From contig NZ_RAPO01000001.1 in NCBI RefSeq assembly GCF_003610195.1, positions 992,001 to 1,056,000 of the forward strand: a stretch of 64,000 nucleotides of DNA, read 5' to 3'. Both the position numbers and the translations under genes were made by a program. Source of the stretch: Halopiger aswanensis. Its GTDB lineage: Archaea > Halobacteriota > Halobacteria > Halobacteriales > Natrialbaceae. Positions 36,851 to 44,628 of this stretch are shown here, one piece after another; position 1 is the first letter of the stretch, and each line of letters starts with the position of its first letter. The notes beneath the pieces were generated by a model, which was not told the origin of the DNA, did no database searches, and was given only the letters and a program-made list of their open reading frames with translations.

Positions 36851-37188
36851 TCCTCGTCCTCTACCGGGTCTACCGGGTTTCGTTGCCCGCGCTCGAAGAC
36901 GCGGTTCGCGTCCTCGGCGTCGTGGGGCGGCGTGTGATCCACGTCCGCCATGGTGGTGTCTCGTTTTCGCTCGGCTGTTCCGTCGTCGGTCTCGTCGGCC
37001 TCGGCGTCAGCCGGCCGGCCACCGTCGGAGCGACGCTCCGACGAGGATCGCGAACCATCGGTTCGCTCACCGCCGTCCGCCGCGACCGTCGGGCCGCGGC
37101 TGAACAGGCGGCCGGTCGTCTCCCCCGTGTAGGGGTTGGTGTGGCTGACGTCGGCCATCGTTCGCGCGTCGTTTGCGTTGTCGCTCAT
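36847..37188 (-). CDS. 113-aa hydrophilic protein with a duplicated MADVxHTxP motif, between ilvC and leuC
   Basis: The protein is intrinsically disordered in composition (Asp, Glu, Arg, Ser, Gly). It holds two copies of one motif: [22 protein letters not shown] (residues 11-32) and [22 protein letters not shown] (residues 80-101). It lies 21 bp after ilvC and overlaps leuC by ATGA, so it is clearly part of the operon. I recall a small protein in this place in other haloarchaea, but its function is not known to me. It may bind an enzyme of the operon. Confidence 0.85.
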   Translation of the reverse strand: MSDNANDARTMADVSHTNPYTGETTGRLFSRGPTVAADGGERTDGSRSSSERRSDGGRPADAEADETDDGTAERKRDTTMADVDHTPPHDAEDANRVFERGQRNPVDPVEDEE

Positions 37189-37209
37189 TGTGTCATTGCA
37201 CCGAATTCG

Positions 37210-38265
37210 TTAGTCGTCCGCCTGCACTTGGACGGATTCCTCGTCTTCCGCCTCGGCTTCCTCCTCGGCCCACGCGAACAGCGCGCGGAGCCGCTCGCCG
37301 ACGTCCTCGATCTCGTGGTTCTTCTCGGCCTGGCGCAGCTGGCTGTAGGTCGGTCGCTTGGCCTGGTTCTCGAGGATCCACTCGCGGGTGAACTCGCCGT
37401 TCTGGACCTCCTCGAGGGCCTGTTCCATGTTCTCGCGGACGTGCTCGTCGACGATTTCGTCGCCGCGGGTCAGGCCGCCGTACTCGGCGGTGTCGGAGAC
37501 CGAATCCCACATCTCGCCGAGCCCGCCCTCGTACATCAGGTCGACGATGAGCTTGAGCTCGTTGAGACACTCGAAGTAGGCGATCTCGGGCGAGTAGCCG
37601 GCGTCGACCAGCGTCTCGTAGCCGTGCTTGACCAGCGAGGTGACGCCGCCACAGAGGACGGCCTGCTCGCCGAACAGGTCGGATTCGACCTCCTCCTGGA
37701 ACGTCGTCTCGATGACGCCGGCGCGGGTGCAGCCGATGCCCTTCGCGTACGCCAGTGCGCGCTCCTCGGCGTCGCCGGTCGTGTCCTGGTAGATCGCCAG
37801 CAGACCGGGCGTCCCCTCGTCGTTCTCGTAGTTGCGGCGGACGAGGTGACCCGGGCTCTTGGGCGCGACCATCGTCACGTCGACGTCCTCGGGGGGCTGG
37901 ATCTGGTTGTAGTGGATGTTCAGCCCGTGGGCGAACTGCAGCGTGTCGCCGCTCTCTAAGTTCGGCTCGATGGACTGCTCGTAGACGTCCGGCTGGACGG
38001 TGTCGGGCACGAGCACGGAGACGTAGGAGGCCTGCGCCACGGCGTCGCCGGGCGTCGCGACCTCGAGGCCGTCCTCCTCGGCGGCCGAGCGCGAGGACGA
38101 GCCCTCGCGGAGGCCGACGACCACGTCCACGCCGCTCTCGTGGAGGTTCAGCGCGTGGGCGTGGCCCTGGCTCCCGTAGCCCAGCACGGCTACGGTCTCG
38201 TCGTCGAGCGTCGATACGTCTGCGTCGTCGTCGTAGTAAATCTCGGTGGTGAATTCGTCAGTCAT
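37210..38265 (-). CDS. ilvC: Ketol-acid reductoisomerase
   Basis: IlvC rearranges and reduces acetolactate in valine, leucine and isoleucine synthesis. The 351-aa protein is class I. It has the NAD(P)H loop [19 protein letters not shown] near residues 27-45 and the metal-binding knot region [20 protein letters not shown] and [19 protein letters not shown]. The final 25 residues are an acidic, Ala/Glu-rich tail. Its start overlaps the ilvN end by 8 bp. Confidence 0.95.
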   Translation of the reverse strand: MTDEFTTEIYYDDDADVSTLDDETVAVLGYGSQGHAHALNLHESGVDVVVGLREGSSSRSAAEEDGLEVATPGDAVAQASYVSVLVPDTVQPDVYEQSIEPNLESGDTLQFAHGLNIHYNQIQPPEDVDVTMVAPKSPGHLVRRNYENDEGTPGLLAIYQDTTGDAEERALAYAKGIGCTRAGVIETTFQEEVESDLFGEQAVLCGGVTSLVKHGYETLVDAGYSPEIAYFECLNELKLIVDLMYEGGLGEMWDSVSDTAEYGGLTRGDEIVDEHVRENMEQALEEVQNGEFTREWILENQAKRPTYSQLRQAEKNHEIEDVGERLRALFAWAEEEAEAEDEESVQVQADD

Positions 38266-38947
38266 CGGAAGTTGTCTGCGGTTGTTGTTGGGTGTGGTTC
38301 GCCTCGTCGGCGGTCGATGCTTCCGCGCTCGAGCCGGCCGGTGCGGCCGTCTCGTCGGTGCCGCGGGCGAGCGCCGTCGTCCCGGTCCGGGAAATCTCCC
38401 GGATGCCGAACTGACTGAACGTCTCGATCGCGGCTTCGATCTTCTGTCGCGCGCCCGTGATCTCGAAGGTCGCCGTCTCCGGACTCGAGTCGACGGTCGT
38501 CGCGTCGTACATGTCCGCGACGGCGCTGACGGCGGCGGGATCGTGAGCGTCGACCTTCACGAGCGCCAGTTCCCGCTGCATCGCGTCGGGCTCGAGTTCC
38601 CGGACGGAGACGACCGGCAGCAGCTTCCGGAGCTGCTTTTTGATCTGGTCGATTCCGGGGTCGGGCTCCTCGACGACGACCGTGATACGGGCCCAGTCGT
38701 CGTCCTTTGTCGGCCCGACGGTCAGGCTCTCGATGTTGAACTGCCGCCTCGAGAACAGCCCCGAGACTTCCGCGAGCACGCCGGGCTCGTGTTCGACCAG
38801 CGCCGAGATGACGGTCCGGCGCGGCTCGTGGGTCGCCTCGACCTCGGGGTCGATGCGGATCCCCTGCTTGTTGCGCCGGCCCTCGGGAGAGGGGCGTTCC
38901 TCGGGTGCCGGTCCCTCGAGTCCGCGTTCGAACTCGTCGCCGCTCAT
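38258..38947 (-). CDS. ilvN: Acetolactate synthase small regulatory subunit
   Basis: IlvN binds branched-chain amino acids and regulates the catalytic subunit. The 229-aa protein has an N-terminal ACT domain ([33 protein letters not shown], quoted in part) and a second ACT-like domain ([20 protein letters not shown]...[13 protein letters not shown]). Disordered charged tails lie at both ends. I start at ATG 38947 (MSGDEFERG), which overlaps ilvB by ATGA; the open frame continuing upstream is an ilvB shadow. Confidence 0.94.
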   Translation of the reverse strand: MSGDEFERGLEGPAPEERPSPEGRRNKQGIRIDPEVEATHEPRRTVISALVEHEPGVLAEVSGLFSRRQFNIESLTVGPTKDDDWARITVVVEEPDPGIDQIKKQLRKLLPVVSVRELEPDAMQRELALVKVDAHDPAAVSAVADMYDATTVDSSPETATFEITGARQKIEAAIETFSQFGIREISRTGTTALARGTDETAAPAGSSAEASTADEANHTQQQPQTTSDD

Positions 38948-40770
38948 AGCTGGTCCTCCGTCAGTGCGAACTGGCCGTTGTCGCCGCCGCTGGGCACCAT
39001 CGGGTAGACGTTGGCCTGCGGGTCGATGTGGACGTCGATGACCGACGGCCCGTCGTACGCGATGGCCGATTCGATGGTGTCGGCGACCTCGTCGTAGTCG
39101 TCGATGCGGTACCCCTGCGCGCCGAAGGCTTCGGCGAGCTTGTCGAACTCGGGCATCCAGCCGTAGTCCGACGCGGAGTGGCGCCCGTCGAAGAAGGCGT
39201 CCTGCCACTGGCGGACCATCCCGATGTACTCGTTGTTGAGCACCGCGACGGTGATGTCTAAGTTCTCGCGGACCGCGACCGACAGGCCCTGCAGCGTCAT
39301 CAGGAACGAGCCGTCGCCGTCGACGCAGATCACTTCCTGATCGTCGTCGGCCGCGACTCGAGCCCCGATGGCTGCGGGCAGGCCGTAGCCCATCGTCCCG
39401 AGGCCGTGACTCGAGACCCACGTGCGCGGCTCGGTGAACGTCCAGTACTGGCAGGCCCACATCTGGTGCTGGCCGACGCCGGTCGTCACGATGGCCTCGT
39501 CGCTCGTGGCCTCGTCTAAGGCCTCGACGACGAACTGCGGCTGGACGGGTTTGTCGTCGGGCGTCTCGTAGTCCATCGAATACTCGGACTTCCACTGCTG
39601 GCACTGTGCGCGCCACTTCTTCGCCTGCGGCGACTCGTCGACCGCCTCGGCCAGTTGCTCGACGACGGTTTCGGCGTCGCCGACCAGCGGGTAGTCCGCG
39701 TAGATGTTCTTCGAGATCTCGGCGGGGTCGATGTCGACGTGGATGACCTCCGCCTCGGGGGCGAAGGTCTCGATGCCGCCGGTCAGGCGGTCGTCGAACC
39801 GGGTGCCGATGCCGATCAGCGTATCGCAGTGCGTGATCGCCATGTTGGCGTAGCCGGTCCCGTGCATCCCCGCCATCTCGAGGGACAGTTCGTGATCCTC
39901 GGGGAACGAACCGAGGCCGGGCATCGTCGTGATGACCGGAATCTCGTGTTCGATAGCGAACTCGCGGCAGGCCTCGCTGGCCTCGCCCTTGATGACGCCG
40001 CCGCCCAGCAGCATGACGGGTCGCTCGGCGTTCTCGATCCGTTCGGCTGCGGCCGCGACGATTTCCGAGTCGGCCCGCTCCTGGACTTCGTAGGTGTCGG
40101 GCGTCTTCGGCGCGTCGGGCTCGGTGTCGGTGTCGGACTTGGTGATGTCCTTGGGCAGGTCGACCAGCGTCGGCCCCGGTCGACCCTCGCTTGCGAGCGC
40201 GAAGGCCTCGCTGACGTCGGTGCCGACGCGGTCCGGATCGGACGCGAAGGCGTTGTTCTTCGTGACCGGCGTCGTGACGCCGGTGGTGTCGGTCTCCTGG
40301 AACGCGTCGTTGCCGACGAACTCCGTCGGGACCTGGCCGGTCAGCGCGACCATCGGGTCCGAGTCCATGTCGGCGTCCGCCAGGCCCGTCACGAGGTTCG
40401 TCGCGCCCGGGCCCGAGGTCGCCAGGCAGATCCCCGGCTTGCCCGAGACGATGCCGTAGGCGTCGGCCGCGTGGGCCGCGCCCTGCTCGTGGGCCATCGT
40501 GATGTGCGTGATCTCGGAGTCGTAGAGGGCGTCGTAGACGGGCATGATCGCCCCGCCCTGCACGCCGAAGGCGTACTCGACGCCCGCGTTCTCGAGCGCA
40601 CGGACGACGGCCTCGGCGCCGTTAGTGACCGGCTCGGGCGTCGTCTCCGACGCCGAATCGGCTTCGGGATCCGGTTTGGCGGCGTCCGGCGCCGCGCTGT
40701 CCGTGATCTGGTCGTCTGCCTGTTCTTCCTCCGCGTCGGCTTGTGTAACCGGTGTTGCGCGTTCGCTCAT
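38944..40770 (-). CDS. ilvB: Acetolactate synthase large catalytic subunit
   Basis: IlvB is the ThDP-dependent enzyme that begins branched-chain amino acid synthesis. The 608-aa protein has a 45-residue acidic N-terminal tail, then EAVVRALENAGVEYAFGVQGG. The catalytic Glu is in AHEQGAAHAADAYG, and the ThDP-binding motif runs from GDGSFLMTLQGLS to AVLNN. A G-rich ribosome-binding sequence (GGGGGAG) lies 5-11 bases before its ATG. The roughly 400-bp region upstream carries a two-ORF leader described separately. Confidence 0.95.
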   Translation of the reverse strand: MSERATPVTQADAEEEQADDQITDSAAPDAAKPDPEADSASETTPEPVTNGAEAVVRALENAGVEYAFGVQGGAIMPVYDALYDSEITHITMAHEQGAAHAADAYGIVSGKPGICLATSGPGATNLVTGLADADMDSDPMVALTGQVPTEFVGNDAFQETDTTGVTTPVTKNNAFASDPDRVGTDVSEAFALASEGRPGPTLVDLPKDITKSDTDTEPDAPKTPDTYEVQERADSEIVAAAAERIENAERPVMLLGGGVIKGEASEACREFAIEHEIPVITTMPGLGSFPEDHELSLEMAGMHGTGYANMAITHCDTLIGIGTRFDDRLTGGIETFAPEAEVIHVDIDPAEISKNIYADYPLVGDAETVVEQLAEAVDESPQAKKWRAQCQQWKSEYSMDYETPDDKPVQPQFVVEALDEATSDEAIVTTGVGQHQMWACQYWTFTEPRTWVSSHGLGTMGYGLPAAIGARVAADDDQEVICVDGDGSFLMTLQGLSVAVRENLDITVAVLNNEYIGMVRQWQDAFFDGRHSASDYGWMPEFDKLAEAFGAQGYRIDDYDEVADTIESAIAYDGPSVIDVHIDPQANVYPMVPSGGDNGQFALTEDQL

Positions 40771-40832
40771 CGAGTCTCCCCCGCCGCGATGCGGCGAGCA
40801 GTCGTGGGTTTGGGTGTACGGTACGGTGTCAT
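40767..40832 (-). CDS. 21-codon upstream ORF overlapping the ilvB start
   Basis: The peptide starts MTPYRTPKPTT and ends AAGETR; it contains five Thr and four Arg and no Leu or Val. Its TGA overlaps the ilvB ATG as ATGA, the same coupling used by the other genes of this operon. A 6-bp hairpin (40782-40796, arms CGCCGC/GCGGCG) lies inside this ORF next to the ilvB ribosome-binding site. Ribosomes translating this ORF would melt it. Confidence 0.45.
   Translation of the reverse strand: MTPYRTPKPTTARRIAAGETR
40782..40796 (-). promoter_or_regulatory. Stem-loop next to the ilvB ribosome-binding site
   Basis: CGCCGC and GCGGCG pair perfectly around a 3-base loop. On the mRNA the stem ends one base before the GGGGAG ribosome-binding sequence of ilvB. 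It could hinder 30S binding unless opened by translation of the overlapping upstream ORF. Confidence 0.4.
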
Positions 40833-40894
40833 CTGCTGGGTGTGTGATCGCTCTGAAAACGGTGCGAACCCGAAATCGAAGCTGCGACGGACTA

Positions 40895-40921
40895 GTAGAG
40901 GTGGGGCTAAAGCGCCCCTAC
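40895..40921 (-). promoter_or_regulatory. Hairpin containing the stop codon of the first ilvB leader ORF
   Basis: On the mRNA GGGGC pairs with GCCCC around loop GCTTTA, and outer GTAG can pair with CTAC. The TAG stop of the 27-codon leader ORF lies at the loop and 3' arm, so a ribosome stalled on the final Ile, Val or Leu codons would cover the 5' arm. No U-run follows, which argues against a simple intrinsic terminator. Confidence 0.5.
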
Positions 40922-40990
40922 AATACGAATCGGAGCGAGCGCGCTGGTGTCGACCGCGAAGCGAGCCGACGTCGTTGCGCGTTCCGTCAT
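40907..40990 (-). CDS. 27-codon leader peptide upstream of ilvB, ending in Ile, Ile, Val and Leu codons
   Basis: The ORF begins MTERATTSARF and ends PIRIVGAL before TAG. Four of its last seven codons encode branched-chain amino acids, the end products of the downstream genes. A TATA-like box centred near 41023 predicts a transcript start about 7 bases before this ATG, so it would be the first codon met by the ribosome. Arrangement and codon content resemble bacterial amino-acid attenuator leaders. Expression is not proved. Confidence 0.55.
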   Translation of the reverse strand: MTERATTSARFAVDTSALAPIRIVGAL

Positions 40991-41016
40991 TACTGACGAT
41001 GTAGGTCGCTCGACTC

Positions 41017-41030
41017 ACATAATCTTTGCG
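41017..41030 (-). promoter_or_regulatory. TATA-like box of the ilvB transcript
   Basis: On the minus strand GCAAAGATTATGTG is centred about 33 bp before the ATG of the 27-codon leader ORF. It is the most AT-rich element between leuA and ilvB. It implies a leader of about 230 nt before ilvB. Confidence 0.45.
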
Positions 41031-41171
41031 TGTCGAGCAACGTCTGCCCCTGCGGCCGTCGCTGCGAGTGCGATCACGAGTCCGAACGCGAGTCGGCCCG
41101 CTCGAGCTATTTGCGGTGCTCGAGCGGTATAGCCGACGCTCGCGAACGGTGGCAAACGGGGAGGACATCCC

Positions 41172-42485
41172 TCAGGCGCGCACCTCCTCGCCCTCGCGCT
41201 GGCGGTCGACGCCAGCTTCCTCCGCGAAGCGCTCGAGGTCGCTGACCGTGACCCGGCGCTTCTCGGCACCGTAGTCCTTGACCCGGCGGGTGACCGCGCG
41301 GACCTCGTCGTCGGTCGGCTCGAAGCCGAGTTCGTCGAGGCGCTCCCGTACCGAGTGGGTTCCGGTGTGTTTGCCCATGACCAGTCGGCGCTCGGCGCCG
41401 ACCATCTCGGGGGTCATGACGCCGGGCTCGAAGGTGTCGGAGTTCTCGATGACGCCGGCGGCGTGGATGCCGCTCTCGTGGGAGAAGGCGTTGTCGCCGA
41501 CGACGGGCTTGTTGCCCGGCGTCTCGATGGCGCTCTTCTCCTCGACGACCTCGGAGAGTTCGGTAATGCGCGTCGTGTCGATCCCCGTGTCGGTCTGGTA
41601 GAGGGATTCGACGGCCATCACGAACTCCTCGTAGGCGGCGTTGCCGGCGCGTTCGCCGATGGAGTTGACCGACACCTGCGCCTGATCGGCGCCCGCTTCG
41701 ATGCCGGCCAAGGCGTTCGCGGTGGCCAGCCCGAAGTCGTCGTGGGTGTGGACGTCGATCCGCGCGTCGGTGTGGGCGTCGACCTTCTCGATCATCGCCT
41801 TGAACCGACTCGGCGTCGCGACGCCGCAGGTGTCGGGAATGTTGATCCAGTCGGTTCCGGCCTCCGTGACCGCTTCGATCACGTCGATCAGGAACGCCTC
41901 GTCGGTCCGCGTCGCGTCCATCGGCGAGAACATGCAGACCGCTCCCGCCTCTGTGATGCGTTCGACCGATTCGACTGCGCGCTGTACGACCTCGTCCCGG
42001 GTGGCGTGCATCGAATCCTCGATCTGGACGTCGCTGGTGCTGACGAAGGTGTGCACCATCTCGACGCCGGAATCCAGCGCCGCTTCGATGTCTTTGTCGA
42101 CGACGCGGGCTAACCCGCAGGTGGTCGTCGACGTCGAGGAAGCGATATCACGAACGGCCTCGAACTCCGCGTCGGAGTTGACGGGGAACCCGGCTTCGAT
42201 GACGTGGGTCCCCATCTCGTCCAAGATCGAGGCGATCTGCCGTTTATCGTCGTACGAGAACGAGGTTCCGGGCGACTGCTCGCCGTCCCGGAGGGTCGTA
42301 TCGAAGACACGTGCTGACTCTATTTCGTCAGTGGAATCTAACGTGCCCTGGAAGAACTCGACCCCCCTGACTGGTGTCAGAGGACGAACCGTCTTGTGAA
42401 GACATTGTATCAGAATCCGAGGCGGGACTGGATATATAAAACTAACGCTGAACCGAACCAGAACTGACGAGTTACCACGGCACAC
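41172..42485 (-). CDS. leuA: 2-isopropylmalate synthase / citramalate synthase family enzyme
   Basis: This enzyme condenses acetyl-CoA with 2-oxoisovalerate (LeuA) or pyruvate (CimA). It has the signature FDTTLRDGEQSPGTSFSYDDK, the metal site HTHDDFGLATANALAGIEAGA and NPGNKPVVGDNAFSHESGIHAAGV. It lacks the long C-terminal leucine-binding domain of bacterial LeuA (it ends soon after the HTG motif region), so leucine feedback may differ. The start is uncertain. The only ATG in frame (42485) lies before a strong TATA box at 42433-42442. The ATG that box would serve (42405) opens another frame. The conserved protein begins near residue 41 (RGVEFFQGTLDS). Confidence 0.9.
   Translation of the reverse strand: MCRGNSSVLVRFSVSFIYPVPPRILIQCLHKTVRPLTPVRGVEFFQGTLDSTDEIESARVFDTTLRDGEQSPGTSFSYDDKRQIASILDEMGTHVIEAGFPVNSDAEFEAVRDIASSTSTTTCGLARVVDKDIEAALDSGVEMVHTFVSTSDVQIEDSMHATRDEVVQRAVESVERITEAGAVCMFSPMDATRTDEAFLIDVIEAVTEAGTDWINIPDTCGVATPSRFKAMIEKVDAHTDARIDVHTHDDFGLATANALAGIEAGADQAQVSVNSIGERAGNAAYEEFVMAVESLYQTDTGIDTTRITELSEVVEEKSAIETPGNKPVVGDNAFSHESGIHAAGVIENSDTFEPGVMTPEMVGAERRLVMGKHTGTHSVRERLDELGFEPTDDEVRAVTRRVKDYGAEKRRVTVSDLERFAEEAGVDRQREGEEVRA
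42328..42405 (-). other. 25-codon ORF in another frame at the leuA 5' end
   Basis: The ATG at 42405 lies about 32 bp from the centre of a TATA box (ATATATAA) and would be the first codon of a leaderless mRNA. The peptide starts MSSQDGSSSDTSQGG and stops inside leuA. If one G of the G6 run near 42362-42367 were missing, this frame would join leuA as MSSQDGSSSDTSQG-VEFFQG. It may be the true leuA start with a frameshift, or a leader ORF. Confidence 0.45.
42432..42442 (-). promoter_or_regulatory. TATA box of leuA
   Basis: The minus strand reads TTTTATATATCC here, the clearest TATA box in this part of the window. It would start transcription near 42405-42412, just at the ATG of the out-of-frame 25-codon ORF. 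Confidence 0.6.
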
Positions 42486-42915
42486 AGAAAACCGGACAGC
42501 GGAAAATCGCCCGACACCAACGACCTAATATTCCCTATATCGACTATTATCATACCAGTCGATCGGCGCCGATTTGCCGCGTCATCCGACTATCGGGACC
42601 GATTCGACCCCCTCGAGACCCTCGAGCGCGCTCTCGCGCACCCTCGAGTGAACGTTCGGTCAGCGTAACTGCGCAAAAATTACCTCGAAAATTACAAGCG
42701 TCTATTTCGACGGGTATCGGTCGACAGGCGTCTACTAAGACTGGTCGTGCGTGTCTCCTGTTGACTCGACACGGTTCAGGCGTTCGATCGTCCAATTCGT
42801 AGCGTAATCGCGGCGCTCCGCTCGCGTACCCTGGCCCTCAGATTTCGACCCACTACTTCGGACGGCACGAGCGCGTATCAGCATTTTACGTGCGCTCGTG
42901 GTAGGCCGGCCCGGT
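42486..42915. other. Intergenic region between divergent leuA and the ferritin-like gene
   Basis: No convincing gene is seen in these 430 bp. A second AT-rich stretch (42525-42553) could serve a longer leuA transcript. Short open frames here have no recognisable product. Confidence 0.5.
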
Positions 42916-43371
42916 ATGACGACCGACGAAATCACCGACCTCCTGACGGAGGCGTACAACGACGAACTCGAGACCGTGATGAACTACCTGACGAACGCGA
43001 TCGTCCTCGACGGGATCCACGCCGAGGAGGTCAAAGCGAGCCTCGAGGAGGACATCCAGGAGGAACTCGACCACGCGCGCATGCTGGGCGAGCGGTTGAA
43101 GCAACTCGACGAGTCGCCGCCGGGCTCCGAGTCGTTCGAGGCGAAGCAGTCGGGGCTACAGCCGCCCGCGGACACGACCGACGTGCAGTCGGTCATCGAC
43201 GGCGTGCTCCAGGCGGAGGAGGACGCGATCGAGACCTACCGGTCGCTCGTCGAGGCGGCCGACGACGCCAACGATCCGGTGACCGAGGACGTCGCGGTGA
43301 CGATCCTCACGGACGAGGAGGCCCACCGCACCGAGTTCCGCGGTTTCAAGAAAGAGTTCCCGATGGACTGA
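42916..43371 (+). CDS. Ferritin-like di-iron protein
   Basis: This 151-aa helical protein shows two ExxH-type iron motifs (QEELDHARML and DEEAHRTEF) with Glu residues in the partner helices (AYNDELETVMNYL, QAEEDAIETYRSL). The four-helix pattern fits the ferritin/bacterioferritin/rubrerythrin superfamily. Length is near that of bacterioferritin, but heme-binding Met is not evident. It probably takes part in iron or peroxide handling. The ATG at 42916 begins the first helix. Confidence 0.85.
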   Translation: MTTDEITDLLTEAYNDELETVMNYLTNAIVLDGIHAEEVKASLEEDIQEELDHARMLGERLKQLDESPPGSESFEAKQSGLQPPADTTDVQSVIDGVLQAEEDAIETYRSLVEAADDANDPVTEDVAVTILTDEEAHRTEFRGFKKEFPMD

Positions 43372-43433
43372 CGACTGGCCGCGGTGAGCCAGGCAGAGGA
43401 ACGTTTTTCTCGTCGCGCTCCAAGGAGGGCCAC

Positions 43434-43724
43434 ATGAGCGACTTCGACCTCGACCTTCGGGCGGTCGAGGAACACATCGACGAGGAGCTCGAACTCGAGG
43501 GAAGCATCGTACTCGGCGTCCTCGACGGGACGACGCCGGCCGACGAGTGGCTCGAGACCGTCTCGAGCGGCAACGTACTCGTCCTCTGCGTCGAGGGCGA
43601 GGTTAACGAACTGGCGTCGGGCTTCGCCCGCGACGTCAAGGAAGCGGGCGGCAATCTGGTTCACTTCCGGGGCTTTCTGATCGTGGCGCCGCCGGGCGTG
43701 GACGTCAGCACGGATCGACTGTAA
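43434..43724 (+). CDS. Conserved haloarchaeal protein (DUF5779-like)
   Basis: This 96-aa acidic protein reads MSDFDLDLRAVEEHIDEEL... with DGTTPADEWLETVSSGNVLVLCVEG and ends GGNLVHFRGFLIVAPPGVDV. I recognise it as a conserved haloarchaeal family, from memory DUF5779. The alternating strands and helices suggest a small alpha/beta fold. It follows the ferritin-like gene by 62 bp on the same strand. Function unknown. Confidence 0.8.
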   Translation: MSDFDLDLRAVEEHIDEELELEGSIVLGVLDGTTPADEWLETVSSGNVLVLCVEGEVNELASGFARDVKEAGGNLVHFRGFLIVAPPGVDVSTDRL

Positions 43725-43810
43725 TCGGCGTTGGGGGCCTGTCAACGATCGAATACCGTTCGCGGCGCACGCCGATCTCGGGGAGTCACTCCCTGACGTC
43801 GGAAACGCTG

Positions 43811-44026
43811 ATGAAACTGATCGAACGCACGGACGAGTCCGTCCGCGAGCATCCGGCGCTCGCCGTCGGCCTGTTTCTCCTGCTGTTTACTTGGTACGGC
43901 GTTCAAACCCGCAACTGGCTTCTCCTGACGGCCGTCGGGCTTCTCGGTTCCCTCCTGGCTGCGCAACTCCTCCTCGAGTTCGCCGACCGAGAGGGAGACG
44001 ACAGTACTTCGAAAAAGAAACCCTAG
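43811..44026 (+). CDS. Small two-helix membrane protein, 71 aa
   Basis: The protein has two hydrophobic segments (about residues 15-32 and 35-53: LAVGLFLLLFTWYGV and LLLTAVGLLGSLLAAQLLL). A charged tail DREGDDSTSKKKP follows. It lies 86 bp after the DUF5779-like gene. I do not recognise a family. The opposite-strand frame here is a shadow. Confidence 0.65.
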   Translation: MKLIERTDESVREHPALAVGLFLLLFTWYGVQTRNWLLLTAVGLLGSLLAAQLLLEFADREGDDSTSKKKP

Positions 44027-44041
44027 CTCGAGCCGGCGTCG

Positions 44042-44539
44042 CTACTCCGAGACCGTCAACTCGCCGTAGTCGAACTCCTCGCCCATCTCCGAGAGGGTGT
44101 CGAGTTCGTCCTGTTCCTCGCGCAGCGTCTCCTCCAGCATGTCCGCGACGTCGTCCATCCCGAGCTGGTCGGCCATCGGGATGAGGTTGCCGTAGGTGGC
44201 GATCTCGTAGTGTTCGGACTTCTGGCCGGCGGCGATGTTGTACCGGTCGATGGCCTGATCGCTGGGGTCTTGGTTCATGAACTCCTCGTGGGCCTCGATC
44301 ATCCCCTCGACGACGGGATCTTCCTCCGCCTCGGCGTCCGCGTCGAGGTGTTCAAACACCTGCTCGATGCGGTCGATGTGCTGTTTGGTTTCTTCGCGGT
44401 GCTCGGCGAACCCGCTCTTCAGTTCCTCGTTCGATGAGGAACTCTCGAGTTCGTCGAGGGCGTCGACGAGGCGCTGTTCGGTGTAGTACGCGTGCTTCAG
44501 GCCGGATACGAAGAGGTCTTCGGTTGAGTCGATGCTCAT
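44042..44539 (-). CDS. YciE/DUF892 ferritin-like stress protein
   Basis: This 165-aa protein matches the YciE/YciF (DUF892) family of ferritin-like di-iron bundles. It shows LKHAYYTEQRLVDALDELESSS, FAEHREETKQHIDRIEQVFE and SEHYEIATYGNLIPMADQLG. Members are induced by osmotic or oxidative stress in bacteria. It converges with the small membrane protein gene. The ATG at 44539 gives the normal start. Confidence 0.9.
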   Translation of the reverse strand: MSIDSTEDLFVSGLKHAYYTEQRLVDALDELESSSSNEELKSGFAEHREETKQHIDRIEQVFEHLDADAEAEEDPVVEGMIEAHEEFMNQDPSDQAIDRYNIAAGQKSEHYEIATYGNLIPMADQLGMDDVADMLEETLREEQDELDTLSEMGEEFDYGELTVSE

Positions 44540-44628
44540 AGGCGATCCGTGTGAGCGGACAGCGCTCCTGTCAATAAGCTATCGCCCTGCAACTGAGCGG
44601 CTCGTACACGCCGCTGTGAACCGCCGTG

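Larger units (their letters stand above)
40771..41171 (-). other. Intergenic and leader region between leuA and ilvB
   Basis: The 401-bp gap holds, in transcription order, about 140 bp of leuA-distal sequence, the TATA-like box, the 27-codon leader ORF with hairpin, roughly 75 nt of spacer, and the 21-codon ORF that overlaps ilvB. No protein of usual size is encoded. Confidence 0.6.

Noticed and set aside
35426-36937. 503-codon plus-strand frame opposite leuC
   Set aside because: A compositional shadow; leuC on the minus strand has all catalytic motifs.
41015-41269. 84-codon minus-strand frame ending in a hydrophobic stretch between leuA and ilvB
   Set aside because: Its first half lies inside leuA in another frame, and the hydrophobic end is probably chance.
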